Assembly: GCA_003134785.1 (NCBI GenBank)
Contig: PLCN01000021.1
Coordinates: forward strand, 379,784-443,783
Length of the DNA: 64,000 bases
From: Spartobacteria bacterium
GTDB taxonomy: Bacteria > Verrucomicrobiota > Verrucomicrobiia > Chthoniobacterales > UBA10450
Direction: 5' to 3'
Position numbers and translations under genes: made by a program. Of this stretch, positions 28,693 to 36,900 are shown piece after piece. The notes below the pieces were generated by a model. That model worked only from the letters and a program-made list of their open reading frames with translations. It was not told where the DNA came from and searched no databases. The first letter of the stretch is position 1, and the number at the start of each line of letters is the position of its first letter.

Positions 28693-30039
28693 ATGCCGGC
28701 TGATCAACGCACTCGTCTCAAACAATGGCTCGACAGCGGTGAAGCACAGCTTCATCCGCTGACTCTCCCACAACGGGAACTTTGGGAAGTCTCGCCGGTA
28801 CCGGTCGAGGACAGCGCGAATCACATCTGCTGTCTCATCGAGGTGCAAGGACTCCTAACCGAACGCGAGTGTCGCGCCGCGATCCAGTTAGTCGTCGAGC
28901 GCGAGGAAGTTTTGCGTCTCTCGGTCCTTCCGGGTCGAGAGCGTCCCCTGCAGATGATCCGCAAAAATTGCGGGATCAATTTTGATCTTCGCGACGTTGC
29001 ACCCGGCGATGCACGGCCGGGAGCAATCGAAGAATTGGCGGCGGAGATTTTTCGCACGCCATTCGACCTCGTGCAGGGGCCGCTCTACCGCGTGGTGGAT
29101 CTGCGCCGCACGGCGAACGATCACGTGCTGGTCTTCGTGATTCATCACGCCATTGCCGACGGTTGGAGCTTGGGAATCTTCGTGGAGGAACTCTTTGCCG
29201 CTTATCTCCAAGCCATCGCGGGATCATCCGAGGCTTTGCCGCCGGTACCGCAAACTTATGCGGCGTGGGGCGCGACCGAGCGCGCTTTTTGGAAACCGGA
29301 GATGTTGGAACAGCGCATCAAGTTTTGGAAAACCAAGTTAGCCGGTTCACGTCGGCTGTGGAATCCTCCGATCACGCCTGGCCCGCCCAAGCGATGGCTT
29401 TCCGCAATTCCTGCATCTCTGACTAACGAGACGCGCGAACTGGCCCGTCAGACTAGCGTCACATTCTTCAGTGTGCTGTTTGGGGCTTTCCAACTTGCGT
29501 TCTCCGAATGGAGCGGATTCGATGATCTGGTAGTGGGAACGCCGGTCGCCAATCGCACCAAGCAAACTGCGCGAGAAACTATGGGATACTACGCGGGTAT
29601 AGTACCTCTGCGCGGGCAGATCGATCGCTCGCGCATTGCGGCCGATCATTTACGAGCGGGACATCAGCAAACGATTGACTCGTTTGCCAACGCCATCCCT
29701 TTCGTTGAGTTGGCGCGCGCGCTCGACGAGCAATCGGAACCGGGATACAATCCGCTTTTCGAGATACGCTTTGCTTTGCAGAATCATCCCATGCCGGAGA
29801 TTTCGCTGCCGAATCTTTCCGCACGTCTGAGCATGCGTTCGACGGGCACCGCGCGTTTCCAGCTTGCGTGCGAAATCACTGAAGTCTGCGAAGGCTTGGA
29901 AGTTGCCTGGCTTTTTCGCGAGAATTTGTTTTGCCGACGTGACATTGAAAGTCTCGATGGCATATTTCAACGAGTTCTGGCGGGCATCTGCCGCTCGCCG
30001 GAGAGCCGAATCTCTGAAGTGCTGAACCGACCTCAATGA
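28693..30039 (+). CDS. Free-standing condensation-domain protein
   Basis: This 448-residue protein is a single NRPS-type condensation domain with the active motif HHAIADG (H151, H152, D156) and the downstream VVGTPVANR-like latch. No adenylation or carrier domain is attached. It starts 24 bases after the PKS stop and overlaps the desaturase by four bases. Stand-alone condensation domains can release acyl-ACP chains onto an amine or alcohol, which would explain the missing thioesterase in the PKS. The acceptor is unknown; a PapA-like ester-forming role is as likely as amide formation. Confidence 0.88.
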   Translation: MPADQRTRLKQWLDSGEAQLHPLTLPQRELWEVSPVPVEDSANHICCLIEVQGLLTERECRAAIQLVVEREEVLRLSVLPGRERPLQMIRKNCGINFDLRDVAPGDARPGAIEELAAEIFRTPFDLVQGPLYRVVDLRRTANDHVLVFVIHHAIADGWSLGIFVEELFAAYLQAIAGSSEALPPVPQTYAAWGATERAFWKPEMLEQRIKFWKTKLAGSRRLWNPPITPGPPKRWLSAIPASLTNETRELARQTSVTFFSVLFGAFQLAFSEWSGFDDLVVGTPVANRTKQTARETMGYYAGIVPLRGQIDRSRIAADHLRAGHQQTIDSFANAIPFVELARALDEQSEPGYNPLFEIRFALQNHPMPEISLPNLSARLSMRSTGTARFQLACEITEVCEGLEVAWLFRENLFCRRDIESLDGIFQRVLAGICRSPESRISEVLNRPQ

Positions 30040-30983
30040 ACGAAACCTCCACCAACGAAGACTTCAGCGAGATGCATGAACCACACTGGGTCTTGCAGGG
30101 TGCGTTTCAGCTTCTTGTCTTCGGTTTAGTTTTCACTGAATTGATGCTCGCTGTAACTGTGCACCGCGGTTTGATCTGGCTGGCGGTGCCGCTCGTGCTT
30201 GTTGTCAGCCATTTGATGCACGGCACTCTCATCGGCCTGCATGAAGCGGCTCACGGGCTGCTCCGGAAAAATCGCAACTTTAATGCGTTTGATGGGGTCG
30301 TGATCGCTACGTTGAGTTTGATGAGCTTCAGTCTCTATCGCGTCGTTCATCAAACGCATCATGCCTATCTCGCCACGGAGCGAGATTGCGAATTCTGGCC
30401 ACTATCCCACACGACTACGCCCCGTTGGAGGAGGTGTCTGGCTGCATTTTTCGAGCTAAACTTCGGATTGTTTTATTCCCCGTTCCTTTTCCTGCGCGCC
30501 TTTTTATGTTCTCCTTCGCCGGTCCGAAGCAAACGCGTTCGCCAGCGCATTTGGGCGGAATTGGCGCTGACAATTGTGGCGTGGACTTTCGTCCTCTGGG
30601 CAATCGCGACATTCGGTCTGTGGAAATATTTCATTTGGATGTATCTCGCACCCGCGGTTTTGGCGGCTAATTTGCAGAGTTGGCGCAAGTACATCGAGCA
30701 CGTGGGGATGACGGGCGACACGGTAAATGGCTCAACGCGGAGCATCGTCGCGAAAAGCTGGCTGGGGCGCCTGGTTGCTTTCTCGCTGCTGCACGAACCG
30801 TTTCATGGAGTTCATCATCAACGGGCCGGCCTGCCCCACTCCGTTTTGCCCCAGCACGTGGAAGAATTGCAGCCGAAAAAACCGGGCGAGCGGACACCGT
30901 ACCCAAGTTATCGTTACGCCCTGGTTGAACTGATACGCTGCCTGGCCGATCCGCGCGTCGGGCCGCAATGGCAGACGATTTGA
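30036..30983 (+). CDS. Membrane fatty acid desaturase/hydroxylase
   Basis: This 315-residue integral membrane di-iron enzyme has the three histidine boxes HEAAH (69-73), HQTHH (105-109) and HGVHH near residue 265, with hydrophobic segments at about 23-62, 88-100 and 185-215. It would desaturate or hydroxylate an acyl chain. The four-base overlap with the condensation gene suggests that it tailors the polyketide or a co-substrate lipid. Whether it uses free, ACP-bound or lipid-bound chains cannot be told. Confidence 0.87.
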   Translation: MNETSTNEDFSEMHEPHWVLQGAFQLLVFGLVFTELMLAVTVHRGLIWLAVPLVLVVSHLMHGTLIGLHEAAHGLLRKNRNFNAFDGVVIATLSLMSFSLYRVVHQTHHAYLATERDCEFWPLSHTTTPRWRRCLAAFFELNFGLFYSPFLFLRAFLCSPSPVRSKRVRQRIWAELALTIVAWTFVLWAIATFGLWKYFIWMYLAPAVLAANLQSWRKYIEHVGMTGDTVNGSTRSIVAKSWLGRLVAFSLLHEPFHGVHHQRAGLPHSVLPQHVEELQPKKPGERTPYPSYRYALVELIRCLADPRVGPQWQTI

Positions 30984-31020
30984 TGGCGCATTTTGGCGCG
31001 GACCTAATTGGCGCAAGCAG

Positions 31021-31716
31021 GTGATTCAGCCCTCTGCCAGCGATGCCTCTCTGCTTGAGGCAAAGACTCTTACCCGCGAATTCGACGAAGGGCAGGTCAA
31101 GGCACTGCGCGGAGTCGATTTTTCCATCAAAGAGGGCGAGTTCGTTGCCATTACTGGACCGAGTGGATGCGGTAAATCGACCTTGCTGCAATTACTCGGC
31201 GCCTTGGATCGACCGACATCCGGAACTCTTCTCTACCGCGGAATATCGCTGCCGGATCATCCCAATCCCGCAGCCTACCGCGCTCGCGAGGTCGGATTTA
31301 TTTTCCAGGCCTTTCACCTTCTGCCGACTTTCACCGCGGCCGAGAACGTGCAGATTCCGATGTTCGAAATCGATCGCTCACCTTCTGAGCGCCGCGAGCG
31401 CGCCTTCGAATTGCTGAAGCTCGTTGGCCTTGAGAATCGGCTCGATCATTTCCCTTCCAAGCTTTCCGGGGGCGAGCGCCAGCGCGTCGCCATCGCGCGC
31501 AGTCTGGCTAACGGGCCATCTCTGCTCCTGGCTGATGAACCGACCGGTAATCTCGATAGCGAAAATGCACATTCAGTTCTGGAACTCCTTATCCGCCTGC
31601 AACAGGAGCAGAGTCGCACCATGGTGCTCGTCACTCATGACCCGACGATTGCCGAGCGGGCAGGAAGAATCCTTCGCATGAAAGACGGTCAAATCGTCTC
31701 GGACGGTAAGCCATGA
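31021..31716 (+). CDS. LolD/MacB-type ABC transporter ATPase
   Basis: This 231-residue ATPase starts at GTG. Walker A is GPSGCGKST, the Q-loop is FQAFHLLPT, the signature is [13 protein letters not shown], Walker B is [14 protein letters not shown], and the switch His is in VLVTHD. The family powers MacB/FtsX-like permeases that move lipids or lipoproteins from the inner membrane. It overlaps the permease gene (ATGA). Neighbours suggest that the cargo is the lipid product of the PKS locus rather than general lipoproteins. Confidence 0.92.
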   Translation: MIQPSASDASLLEAKTLTREFDEGQVKALRGVDFSIKEGEFVAITGPSGCGKSTLLQLLGALDRPTSGTLLYRGISLPDHPNPAAYRAREVGFIFQAFHLLPTFTAAENVQIPMFEIDRSPSERRERAFELLKLVGLENRLDHFPSKLSGGERQRVAIARSLANGPSLLLADEPTGNLDSENAHSVLELLIRLQQEQSRTMVLVTHDPTIAERAGRILRMKDGQIVSDGKP

Positions 31717-32831
31717 CCTTCTTCGCCGTCGTCTTCCGTGGTCTTTGGCGTCGCCCGTTGCGCACGGGATTAACTCTCGCGGGGATTTCCATCGGCATCG
31801 CCGCAGTTGTAGCGCTTGTTGGGATGTCCCGTGGCTTTGAGAAAGGCTGGCAGGTCGGATTGAAGGCCCGCGGGACCGACATCGTCGTCAGTAACAAGAG
31901 CGGCTCGCTCACGCCGAAACCGTTCGATGCGTCCGTCCGCGATAGGATTGCGACGCTTCCGCGCATCGCCGCGACCTGTAATCTTCTCGTGCAAGTGACG
32001 AGCGTGGAGGATTCGGACTTGATGATTCTTTCCGCTCGCGAGTGGGGAGGATTTGCCTGGAACAATCTCGAACTTGTCTCCGGACGCATGCCGCGCGACG
32101 CCACGGAAGAAACTGTGGTTTTAGGTCAGACGGCAGCAGAGATACTCAGGAAAAAAGTGGGCGATCCGATCCAGATTGAAACAAAAGAATTAAAGGTCGT
32201 CGGAATCGTAAAAGGTGGGGCGCTCGTCGAAGATGGATCGGTCATTCTTTCCCTGCCGCTTTTGCAAGGAATCACCGGCTCCCCCAACCAGATCAACGCC
32301 ATCGATATTCGCGCAACGCCCGGGACGAACGAGCAACAACTCGCAGAACTCACGCGCCAAATCCAGCAGCTTGTCCCGGAAGTGCGGGCTGTGACGGTAA
32401 GCGAACACTTGAGTCACGCTCAAGGATTTCGCCTCGTTAAAGCCATGAGTTGGGGCACATCTCTCCTGGCGATACTTGTCGGTGTTCTCGGCGTGATGAA
32501 CACCATGCTCATGACCGTCTTCGAGCGTACTCATGAAATTTGCGTGCTGCTTGCAGTCGGCTGGACGCGCGGACGCATCATGCGGATGATTCTTTACGAA
32601 TCTGCGCTGCTTGGTCTTTTCGGCGGTGTCGTCGGGGTGGCTATTGGTGCGATCGGCGTGAAGGTGCTAAGTGAGGCGCCGGCCATTCGCGGACTTCTGC
32701 AACCCGATCTCAGCCTTCCATTGCTCGGACTTTCCGTCGTCATCGCGGTTGCGGTTGGAATTATCAGCGGCCTTTATCCTGCCTGGCGCAGTTCACGACT
32801 AATGCCGAGCCTTGCTTTGCAAGCAGGCTGA
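31713..32831 (+). CDS. MacB/FtsX-type ABC transporter permease
   Basis: This 372-residue protein has one N-terminal membrane helix (TGLTLAGISIGIAAVVALVG), a large periplasmic domain (about residues 45-240) and three C-terminal helices, including LLAILVGVLGVMNTMLM and LLGLFGGVVGVAIGAIGV. The stretch MTVFERTHEICVLLAVGWTR is the usual FtsX-family cytoplasmic loop. It pairs with the preceding ATPase. Mechanotransmission-type permeases of this class extract substrate from the outer leaflet of the inner membrane, consistent with handing it to the LolA-like protein encoded next. Confidence 0.9.
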   Translation: MTFFAVVFRGLWRRPLRTGLTLAGISIGIAAVVALVGMSRGFEKGWQVGLKARGTDIVVSNKSGSLTPKPFDASVRDRIATLPRIAATCNLLVQVTSVEDSDLMILSAREWGGFAWNNLELVSGRMPRDATEETVVLGQTAAEILRKKVGDPIQIETKELKVVGIVKGGALVEDGSVILSLPLLQGITGSPNQINAIDIRATPGTNEQQLAELTRQIQQLVPEVRAVTVSEHLSHAQGFRLVKAMSWGTSLLAILVGVLGVMNTMLMTVFERTHEICVLLAVGWTRGRIMRMILYESALLGLFGGVVGVAIGAIGVKVLSEAPAIRGLLQPDLSLPLLGLSVVIAVAVGIISGLYPAWRSSRLMPSLALQAG

Positions 32832-32864
32832 GGGAGCGCAAACTATTTCAACACACCCTCATCC

Positions 32865-33638
32865 ATGAAACTCAGCTTCCCATGCGCCGTTGCCGCAGCG
32901 CTCTCCATTATTTCCGTGCACGCCGCGGAGCCGGCACCGCCGGCAATGTCCGCCGCGGAACTTGCTGGTCGGATGGACGCCGTTAGTCAAGGTAACGCCT
33001 TGATTCGCACCAAGCTCGAGGTGCGATCAGGCGAGGGAACCAAGCGTGTCCTCCAGCTCCAGATCAAGCAGCACCGGACGAAAACGAGCACCGATCTTGT
33101 TTACCAAGTGCTTTGGCCTAACGAGCATAAAGGCGAGGCTGTGATTTTGCACCAGACTCAAGGTGCGTCGAAAGGCTCGATCATCGTTCCGCAGCAACCG
33201 GTTCGCACGATTAAATCCTCGCAAATGGACGATGGGTTATTCGACAGCGATCTCTCCTATCAGGACGCGGTTGAGAATTTCTTCGCCTGGAAAAAACAGG
33301 CCGTCGTTGGTGAGGAAATGATTAATAACGTGAACTGCCAGATTCTCGAATCGAAGCCGGACAGTTCTTCCGTGTCCATTTACGCCAAAGTGCGCAGCTG
33401 GATTGATCCTCACCGTTTTGTTCCGATGCGGATCGAGAAATATTCATCCTCTGGAGAACTCGTCCGCCGAATCGATATCACTCGCGTCGCTCGCGACGAA
33501 AAAGATCACCCGATTCCAGCCAATCTCACTGTCCACGGACCGCGAAAGAACAGCGTCACGGAATTCAATGGCGCGCGGATCGACCAGGGCGTGAGTTTTA
33601 CCGACGCCGATTTCACGCCGGAAGGTATTTCGAAATAG
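32865..33638 (+). CDS. LolA-like periplasmic lipid/lipoprotein-sorting protein
   Basis: This 257-residue protein has a signal peptide (MKLSFPCAVAAALSIISVHA) and a LolA/outer-membrane-lipoprotein-sorting fold of beta strands: LQLQIKQHRTK, TDLVYQVLWPNEHKGEAVI, then DLSYQDAVENFFAW and MRIEKYSSSGELVRRID. These proteins shield acyl chains during passage through the periplasm. It follows the permease by 33 bases and closes the rightward operon. It is more like the specialised carriers encoded beside lipid exporters than the housekeeping LolA. Confidence 0.83.
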   Translation: MKLSFPCAVAAALSIISVHAAEPAPPAMSAAELAGRMDAVSQGNALIRTKLEVRSGEGTKRVLQLQIKQHRTKTSTDLVYQVLWPNEHKGEAVILHQTQGASKGSIIVPQQPVRTIKSSQMDDGLFDSDLSYQDAVENFFAWKKQAVVGEEMINNVNCQILESKPDSSSVSIYAKVRSWIDPHRFVPMRIEKYSSSGELVRRIDITRVARDEKDHPIPANLTVHGPRKNSVTEFNGARIDQGVSFTDADFTPEGISK

Positions 33639-33647
33639 CCCGGGCCG

Positions 33648-34934
33648 TTACTTTTTTACAGCGTTTTCGACGAGCCGCCCCGCGTTGAGCAGGTCCGCCT
33701 CGGCCAGGCGCGGCCCAATCAATTGCAGGCTCGTCGGGGGAGTCTTCGCGCCGCGCAGGGGCACGGGCACCGCCAGCGCCGGGTTGCCCGCAAAATTGAC
33801 CGCGACCGTATTTTGCACCTGAAGGAGGTGCGCTTCCATGATGCCTATTCTCAAGTTGAGCAGCGGCAATCCGGGCGTTGTTTTTTGAAGGGTTGGCAAA
33901 GCGATGAGGTCCACCTTCTCGAAAACTTTGCTCAGCGTTCGCTGCCACGCACTCCGCCTGGCCAATGCGCTGCGGTAACCGGTAGTATAGTTTATCTGGC
34001 CGTACTGAATTACAGACTTGGTTCGAGCTGCCACGCCTGGTGCGAATTCAAATCGTCCGTCACTGATCCATGCACCCGCTGCCGCAACGGTAGTGCCGTC
34101 CTTCTTCGCCTGCTCAAATTTGTCGCTCAGGCTGTCGTCCAGCTCGACAACTTGGAATCCCGTTTTGGCGAGCGCGTCGTCAATCGCCTGATCGATTCTT
34201 GGATCAGTCCCTTTCAGCTTGAGGCGTCCGACCCGGATGCTTTGCGCGGTTGGCTTTGCTGTCTTTGCGATCGCATATTTCGCCGCAAAACCATCTTGAA
34301 GAAGATCCATCCCCTGAACGGTGTGATCGATGTCTTTCCCCATCGGGCCCACGGTGTCGAGATGAGGCTCAACCGGGTAAACACCTTCGATCGGAATCAA
34401 ACCGTACGTTGTCTTCAGGCCAACGATACCGCAACAAGCGGCCGGCACGCGGTTCGAGCCAGCCGTGTCCGTGCCGAAAGCGATGTCCGCCATTCCGGAT
34501 GCCAACGCGACGGCGTTTCCCGATGAAGATCCGCCCGGAATCAGATTCCGCTTCAACGGATTCACGGGCGTCCCGAAATATTCATTCATGCCGGAAGGCG
34601 AGATCGCGAATTCGGTCATGTTTGTTTTACCGACTATCTGCACCCTCCGCCGGCGCGCGATTGCCAGACACGGGGCATCCTTTTTCGCGGGCTTGTGGGT
34701 TTGGGAAAGGATCGCTGAACCGGCGGTTGTAACTACGCCCTTGATATCAATGTTATCCTTAACCGCGAGCCGGAGTTCCTTGCGATTCGGATCTGGCGGC
34801 CAGTAGTCGATGAAGGCGCGGTTGCCGGGTAGGACCTTGTTGAAGGGCGGCAAAATTGAGCATCCGCTGCATGCGAGGAGTGAAGCCAGCACAATCGGCA
34901 ACCATCTAAAGCCAATGCGGCCGCATTGTTTCAT
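33648..34934 (-). CDS. Lipoprotein amidase-signature hydrolase
   Basis: This 428-residue amidase-signature enzyme has Lys in AVKDNIDIKG, the Gly/Ser loop GGSSSGNAVA and the nucleophile region FGTDTAGSNRVPA, so the Ser-Ser-Lys triad looks complete. The start at 34934 gives MKQCGRIGFRWLPIVLASLL followed by ACSGC, a lipoprotein signal, so it is probably membrane-anchored in the periplasm. It is convergent with the PKS operon, nine bases after the LolA-like stop. It could hydrolyse or form an amide in the product, linking it to the asparagine-synthase-like and condensation enzymes. That link is inference. Confidence 0.83.
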   Translation of the reverse strand: MKQCGRIGFRWLPIVLASLLACSGCSILPPFNKVLPGNRAFIDYWPPDPNRKELRLAVKDNIDIKGVVTTAGSAILSQTHKPAKKDAPCLAIARRRRVQIVGKTNMTEFAISPSGMNEYFGTPVNPLKRNLIPGGSSSGNAVALASGMADIAFGTDTAGSNRVPAACCGIVGLKTTYGLIPIEGVYPVEPHLDTVGPMGKDIDHTVQGMDLLQDGFAAKYAIAKTAKPTAQSIRVGRLKLKGTDPRIDQAIDDALAKTGFQVVELDDSLSDKFEQAKKDGTTVAAAGAWISDGRFEFAPGVAARTKSVIQYGQINYTTGYRSALARRSAWQRTLSKVFEKVDLIALPTLQKTTPGLPLLNLRIGIMEAHLLQVQNTVAVNFAGNPALAVPVPLRGAKTPPTSLQLIGPRLAEADLLNAGRLVENAVKK

Positions 34935-35284
34935 GCGCGCAACGCTGGATGTCTGCGCGCTTTTTGCAAGCGCGATTGGCAAAAGCATGGTTCCCACGTC
35001 ACGGTGGATTGGAAGAAAACGGCGGAAACAATCGATGCGGCGAATCTCATAATGGTTCGGAGTCTTCTTTAGCTATTTTGTGTCACGTGTTCGCGTTTGC
35101 TCATACGGTCGATTGGTCTTTGGTGCGCCAAAGGCATCCAGGCATTTTCGATAAGGTCGCGACCCGCAAACGGGTGGCCTTCCTGAGAGCGAGAAGAGCA
35201 ATCGACTTGGCATCTGGTCGAGTTTCATGAGAAGCCGGTGCTGCGACTAGTGGGACCTTAGTCTCATCTCATCCCCGTTCAAAA
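34935..35284. other. Non-coding gap at the right edge of the cargo
   Basis: I see no credible gene. It contains the divergent upstream region of the amidase gene and, at 35253-35264, the inverse of a 12-base word found at 17856-17867. Confidence 0.4.
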
Positions 35285-35440
35285 AGATCCTGCAGGATAT
35301 ACTCGCAGCGCCGATCCTCAGCGGGTTATCGAAGCGACGAAGAGCGTGCGTGTAGAAAAGCATCTTAGGAATGTGTTCACGTAGCGGCGCTCCAACTGAA
35401 ACTTCTGCGGCATTGCCACGCAGATGATTTTGCCACGATC
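35285..35440 (-). pseudogene. Frameshifted fragment of a VirD4/TraG-like coupling protein
   Basis: The minus strand encodes DRGKIICVAMPQKFQLERRY then, after a one-base deletion, MLFYTHALRRFD, matching the coupling ATPase at 9151-10560 (around residues 268-305). Similarity fades towards 35285. It joins an integrase fragment directly at 35441, so a deletion removed everything between them in the parent element. Confidence 0.82.
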
Positions 35441-35612
35441 GCTTGTCCGGCAGCCGCTGTTTTGCTACGGAGAAGACCGCCGTATCGAGGCGCTGACGAA
35501 TCGGTTTACCGCCGACTTTGAACCGCGCGAAATACGTGCCAGCTGGCCGCCGGTACCGGAACCGGTTCTGGACGCTCGTGCTTTCCCAAAGCGGTTCTTC
35601 TGTGTTCGGCAT
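35441..35612 (-). pseudogene. N-terminal fragment of a tyrosine integrase
   Basis: About 57 residues remain: MPNTEEPLWESTSVQNRFRY, PAGTYFARFKVGGK and TAVFSVAKQRLPD, parallel to the start of the intact integrase (TAVQNLVRY, SGTYFARFRVAGK, TTAFSVAKQRLPD). The core-binding and catalytic domains are gone. It lies about 243 bases before the second tRNA-Thr in the same orientation as the intact pair, which supports a second, decayed element. Confidence 0.85.
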
Positions 35613-35787
35613 CGCGGCCCGCAATAGTCGGAGGGGCCATGAGACACGTTGCTCTGTCGGGGGAGCGAACGGCGGCCGGCGCTTCAGCTCCGAGCGCGCA
35701 AAGCGACTTGCCTGTGTATCGGAAGAGTGGAAAGTGATCCCGCCGTGGAATCCCGATCGGTCCGCTTTTTTGATGAGGTTTTGCTAA

Positions 35788-35809
35788 GGGGTACAAATCG
35801 GGGGTACAA
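35788..35809. repeat. Two direct repeats GGGGTACAA, 13 bp apart
   Basis: GGGGTACAA occurs at 35788-35796 and 35801-35809, 68 bp before the second tRNA-Thr. Position and 13-bp period match the unrelated repeat pair before the first tRNA-Thr, so these are probable arm-type sites of the lost integrase. Confidence 0.5.
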
Positions 35810-35843
35810 TGGCCCGAGAGAAGGGCGTTAATGAATGCGCTTT

Positions 35844-35904
35844 TCCCTCGTAAATGCCGGCATAGCTCAGTTGGTAGAGCAGCTGATTTGTAATCAGCAG
35901 GTCA
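35844..35904. repeat. 61-bp direct repeat, copy 2 (candidate att site)
   Basis: This is identical to 17349-17409. It spans 12 upstream bases and the tRNA to the variable loop. Together the two copies bound 18.5 kb that could be excised by site-specific or homologous recombination. Confidence 0.7.
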
Positions 35905-35928
35905 TCGGTTCGAGCCCGATTGCCGGCT
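35856..35928 (+). tRNA. tRNA-Thr (anticodon TGT), copy 2
   Basis: The acceptor stem is perfect (GCCGGCA with TGCCGGC). The anticodon arm is identical to copy 1 (TGT at 35889-35891), but the T-arm differs: ATCGG/CCGAT around TTCGAGC. CCA is not encoded. It borders the integrase remnant on the left and the glycan locus on the right. Confidence 0.95.
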
Positions 35929-36012
35929 CTCTGCGAAAGTCGTCAAAGAGTATTCGCGCATCACGTGTGCGTGCCTGGAGAGGCCGGATCTAAAGGAAGG
36001 CCTTTCGTCGTA

Positions 36013-36885
36013 ATGGAAGATATCGTCGATGTTATTGAAGGTCATCGTTTTGCTCGTTCCAACGAGGTCGGATGTCATCTTTGCGGCGAGGCGCGAAAAT
36101 CGCGCAAGATTTCAGTTCTCTTCGGCTTGAACGCGATGGTCGCGGAATGCCCGACTTGCAGGATCGCGTTCCAAACTCCGCCCCCGTCGCCGGAGGCATC
36201 CCTGGCCTATATGAACTGGCGCTGGCGCTCTCCCGATGCCTATGTGGCGGACCGGGCCAACCAGATGCAGCGGGCCCTGCGACAAATGGCCTTTGTGAGC
36301 GCCTGCGTGGAAAAGCCTTCGAGGTTAGTCGACTTCGGAGCGGGTGCCGGTGCCTTCGTGCGGGCAGCAACGGACCAGGGCTGGGAGGCTACCGGAATAG
36401 AGCAAAGCGATTCCGCCAGGGCGCGCGCGAAGGATTTTTTTAACGTGGATCTCTTAAGGGAATTTGATTCGGGGCGCTATGAAGTGGCCACATTGTGGGA
36501 TGTGGTCGAGCATCTTCGTGATCCGACAAGGATACTCGCGATGATCCGGGAACATCTCACCGACGATGGTCTCGTGTTTATTGAAACCGCTAACTTTGAA
36601 AACTGGAGAAGAGTTTTGAAAAAAGATGCGTGGGGATTGTACCTCTTCGATCATCAATTCTATTTTTCTCCGAGCAGCTTGAAACAGATTTTGCGCAAGG
36701 CTGGATATGAGGGGTTCCAGCAGCTCAACCGCGACCGGGAACTTCCCTCCCTTCACCCCGGATGGATTCTCCAGCATCCTTTGCCTGCGCTGCGTTCCTG
36801 GCTGGAATGGGCGAAAGCGAGGCTCCGCTGGCCCGCACACGGCGATCTAAGACTCTTGGTCGTGGTCGCAAAAAAAGCTTCCTGA
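36013..36885 (+). CDS. Class I SAM methyltransferase with zinc-ribbon N-terminus
   Basis: This 290-residue protein has an N-terminal zinc-ribbon pair (CHLCG and CPTC), a SAM loop (LVDFGAGAGAFVRAA) and LWDVVEHLRDP, the Methyltransf_23 pattern common in sugar or lipid O/C-methyltransferases of glycan loci. GGAAGG lies about 13 bases before the ATG, which decides this start over one at 35920 that overlaps the tRNA. It is the first gene right of the tRNA and opens the rightward run of four glycan genes. The acceptor is unknown. Confidence 0.82.
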   Translation: MEDIVDVIEGHRFARSNEVGCHLCGEARKSRKISVLFGLNAMVAECPTCRIAFQTPPPSPEASLAYMNWRWRSPDAYVADRANQMQRALRQMAFVSACVEKPSRLVDFGAGAGAFVRAATDQGWEATGIEQSDSARARAKDFFNVDLLREFDSGRYEVATLWDVVEHLRDPTRILAMIREHLTDDGLVFIETANFENWRRVLKKDAWGLYLFDHQFYFSPSSLKQILRKAGYEGFQQLNRDRELPSLHPGWILQHPLPALRSWLEWAKARLRWPAHGDLRLLVVVAKKAS

Positions 36886-36900
36886 TCGGTCCACCTTTCG

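Noticed and set aside
12125-35793. Shared 13-base word TTGCTAAGGGGTA near the candidate oriT and near the second tRNA
   Set aside because: Matches of this length are expected by chance in a 64-kb window and the contexts differ.
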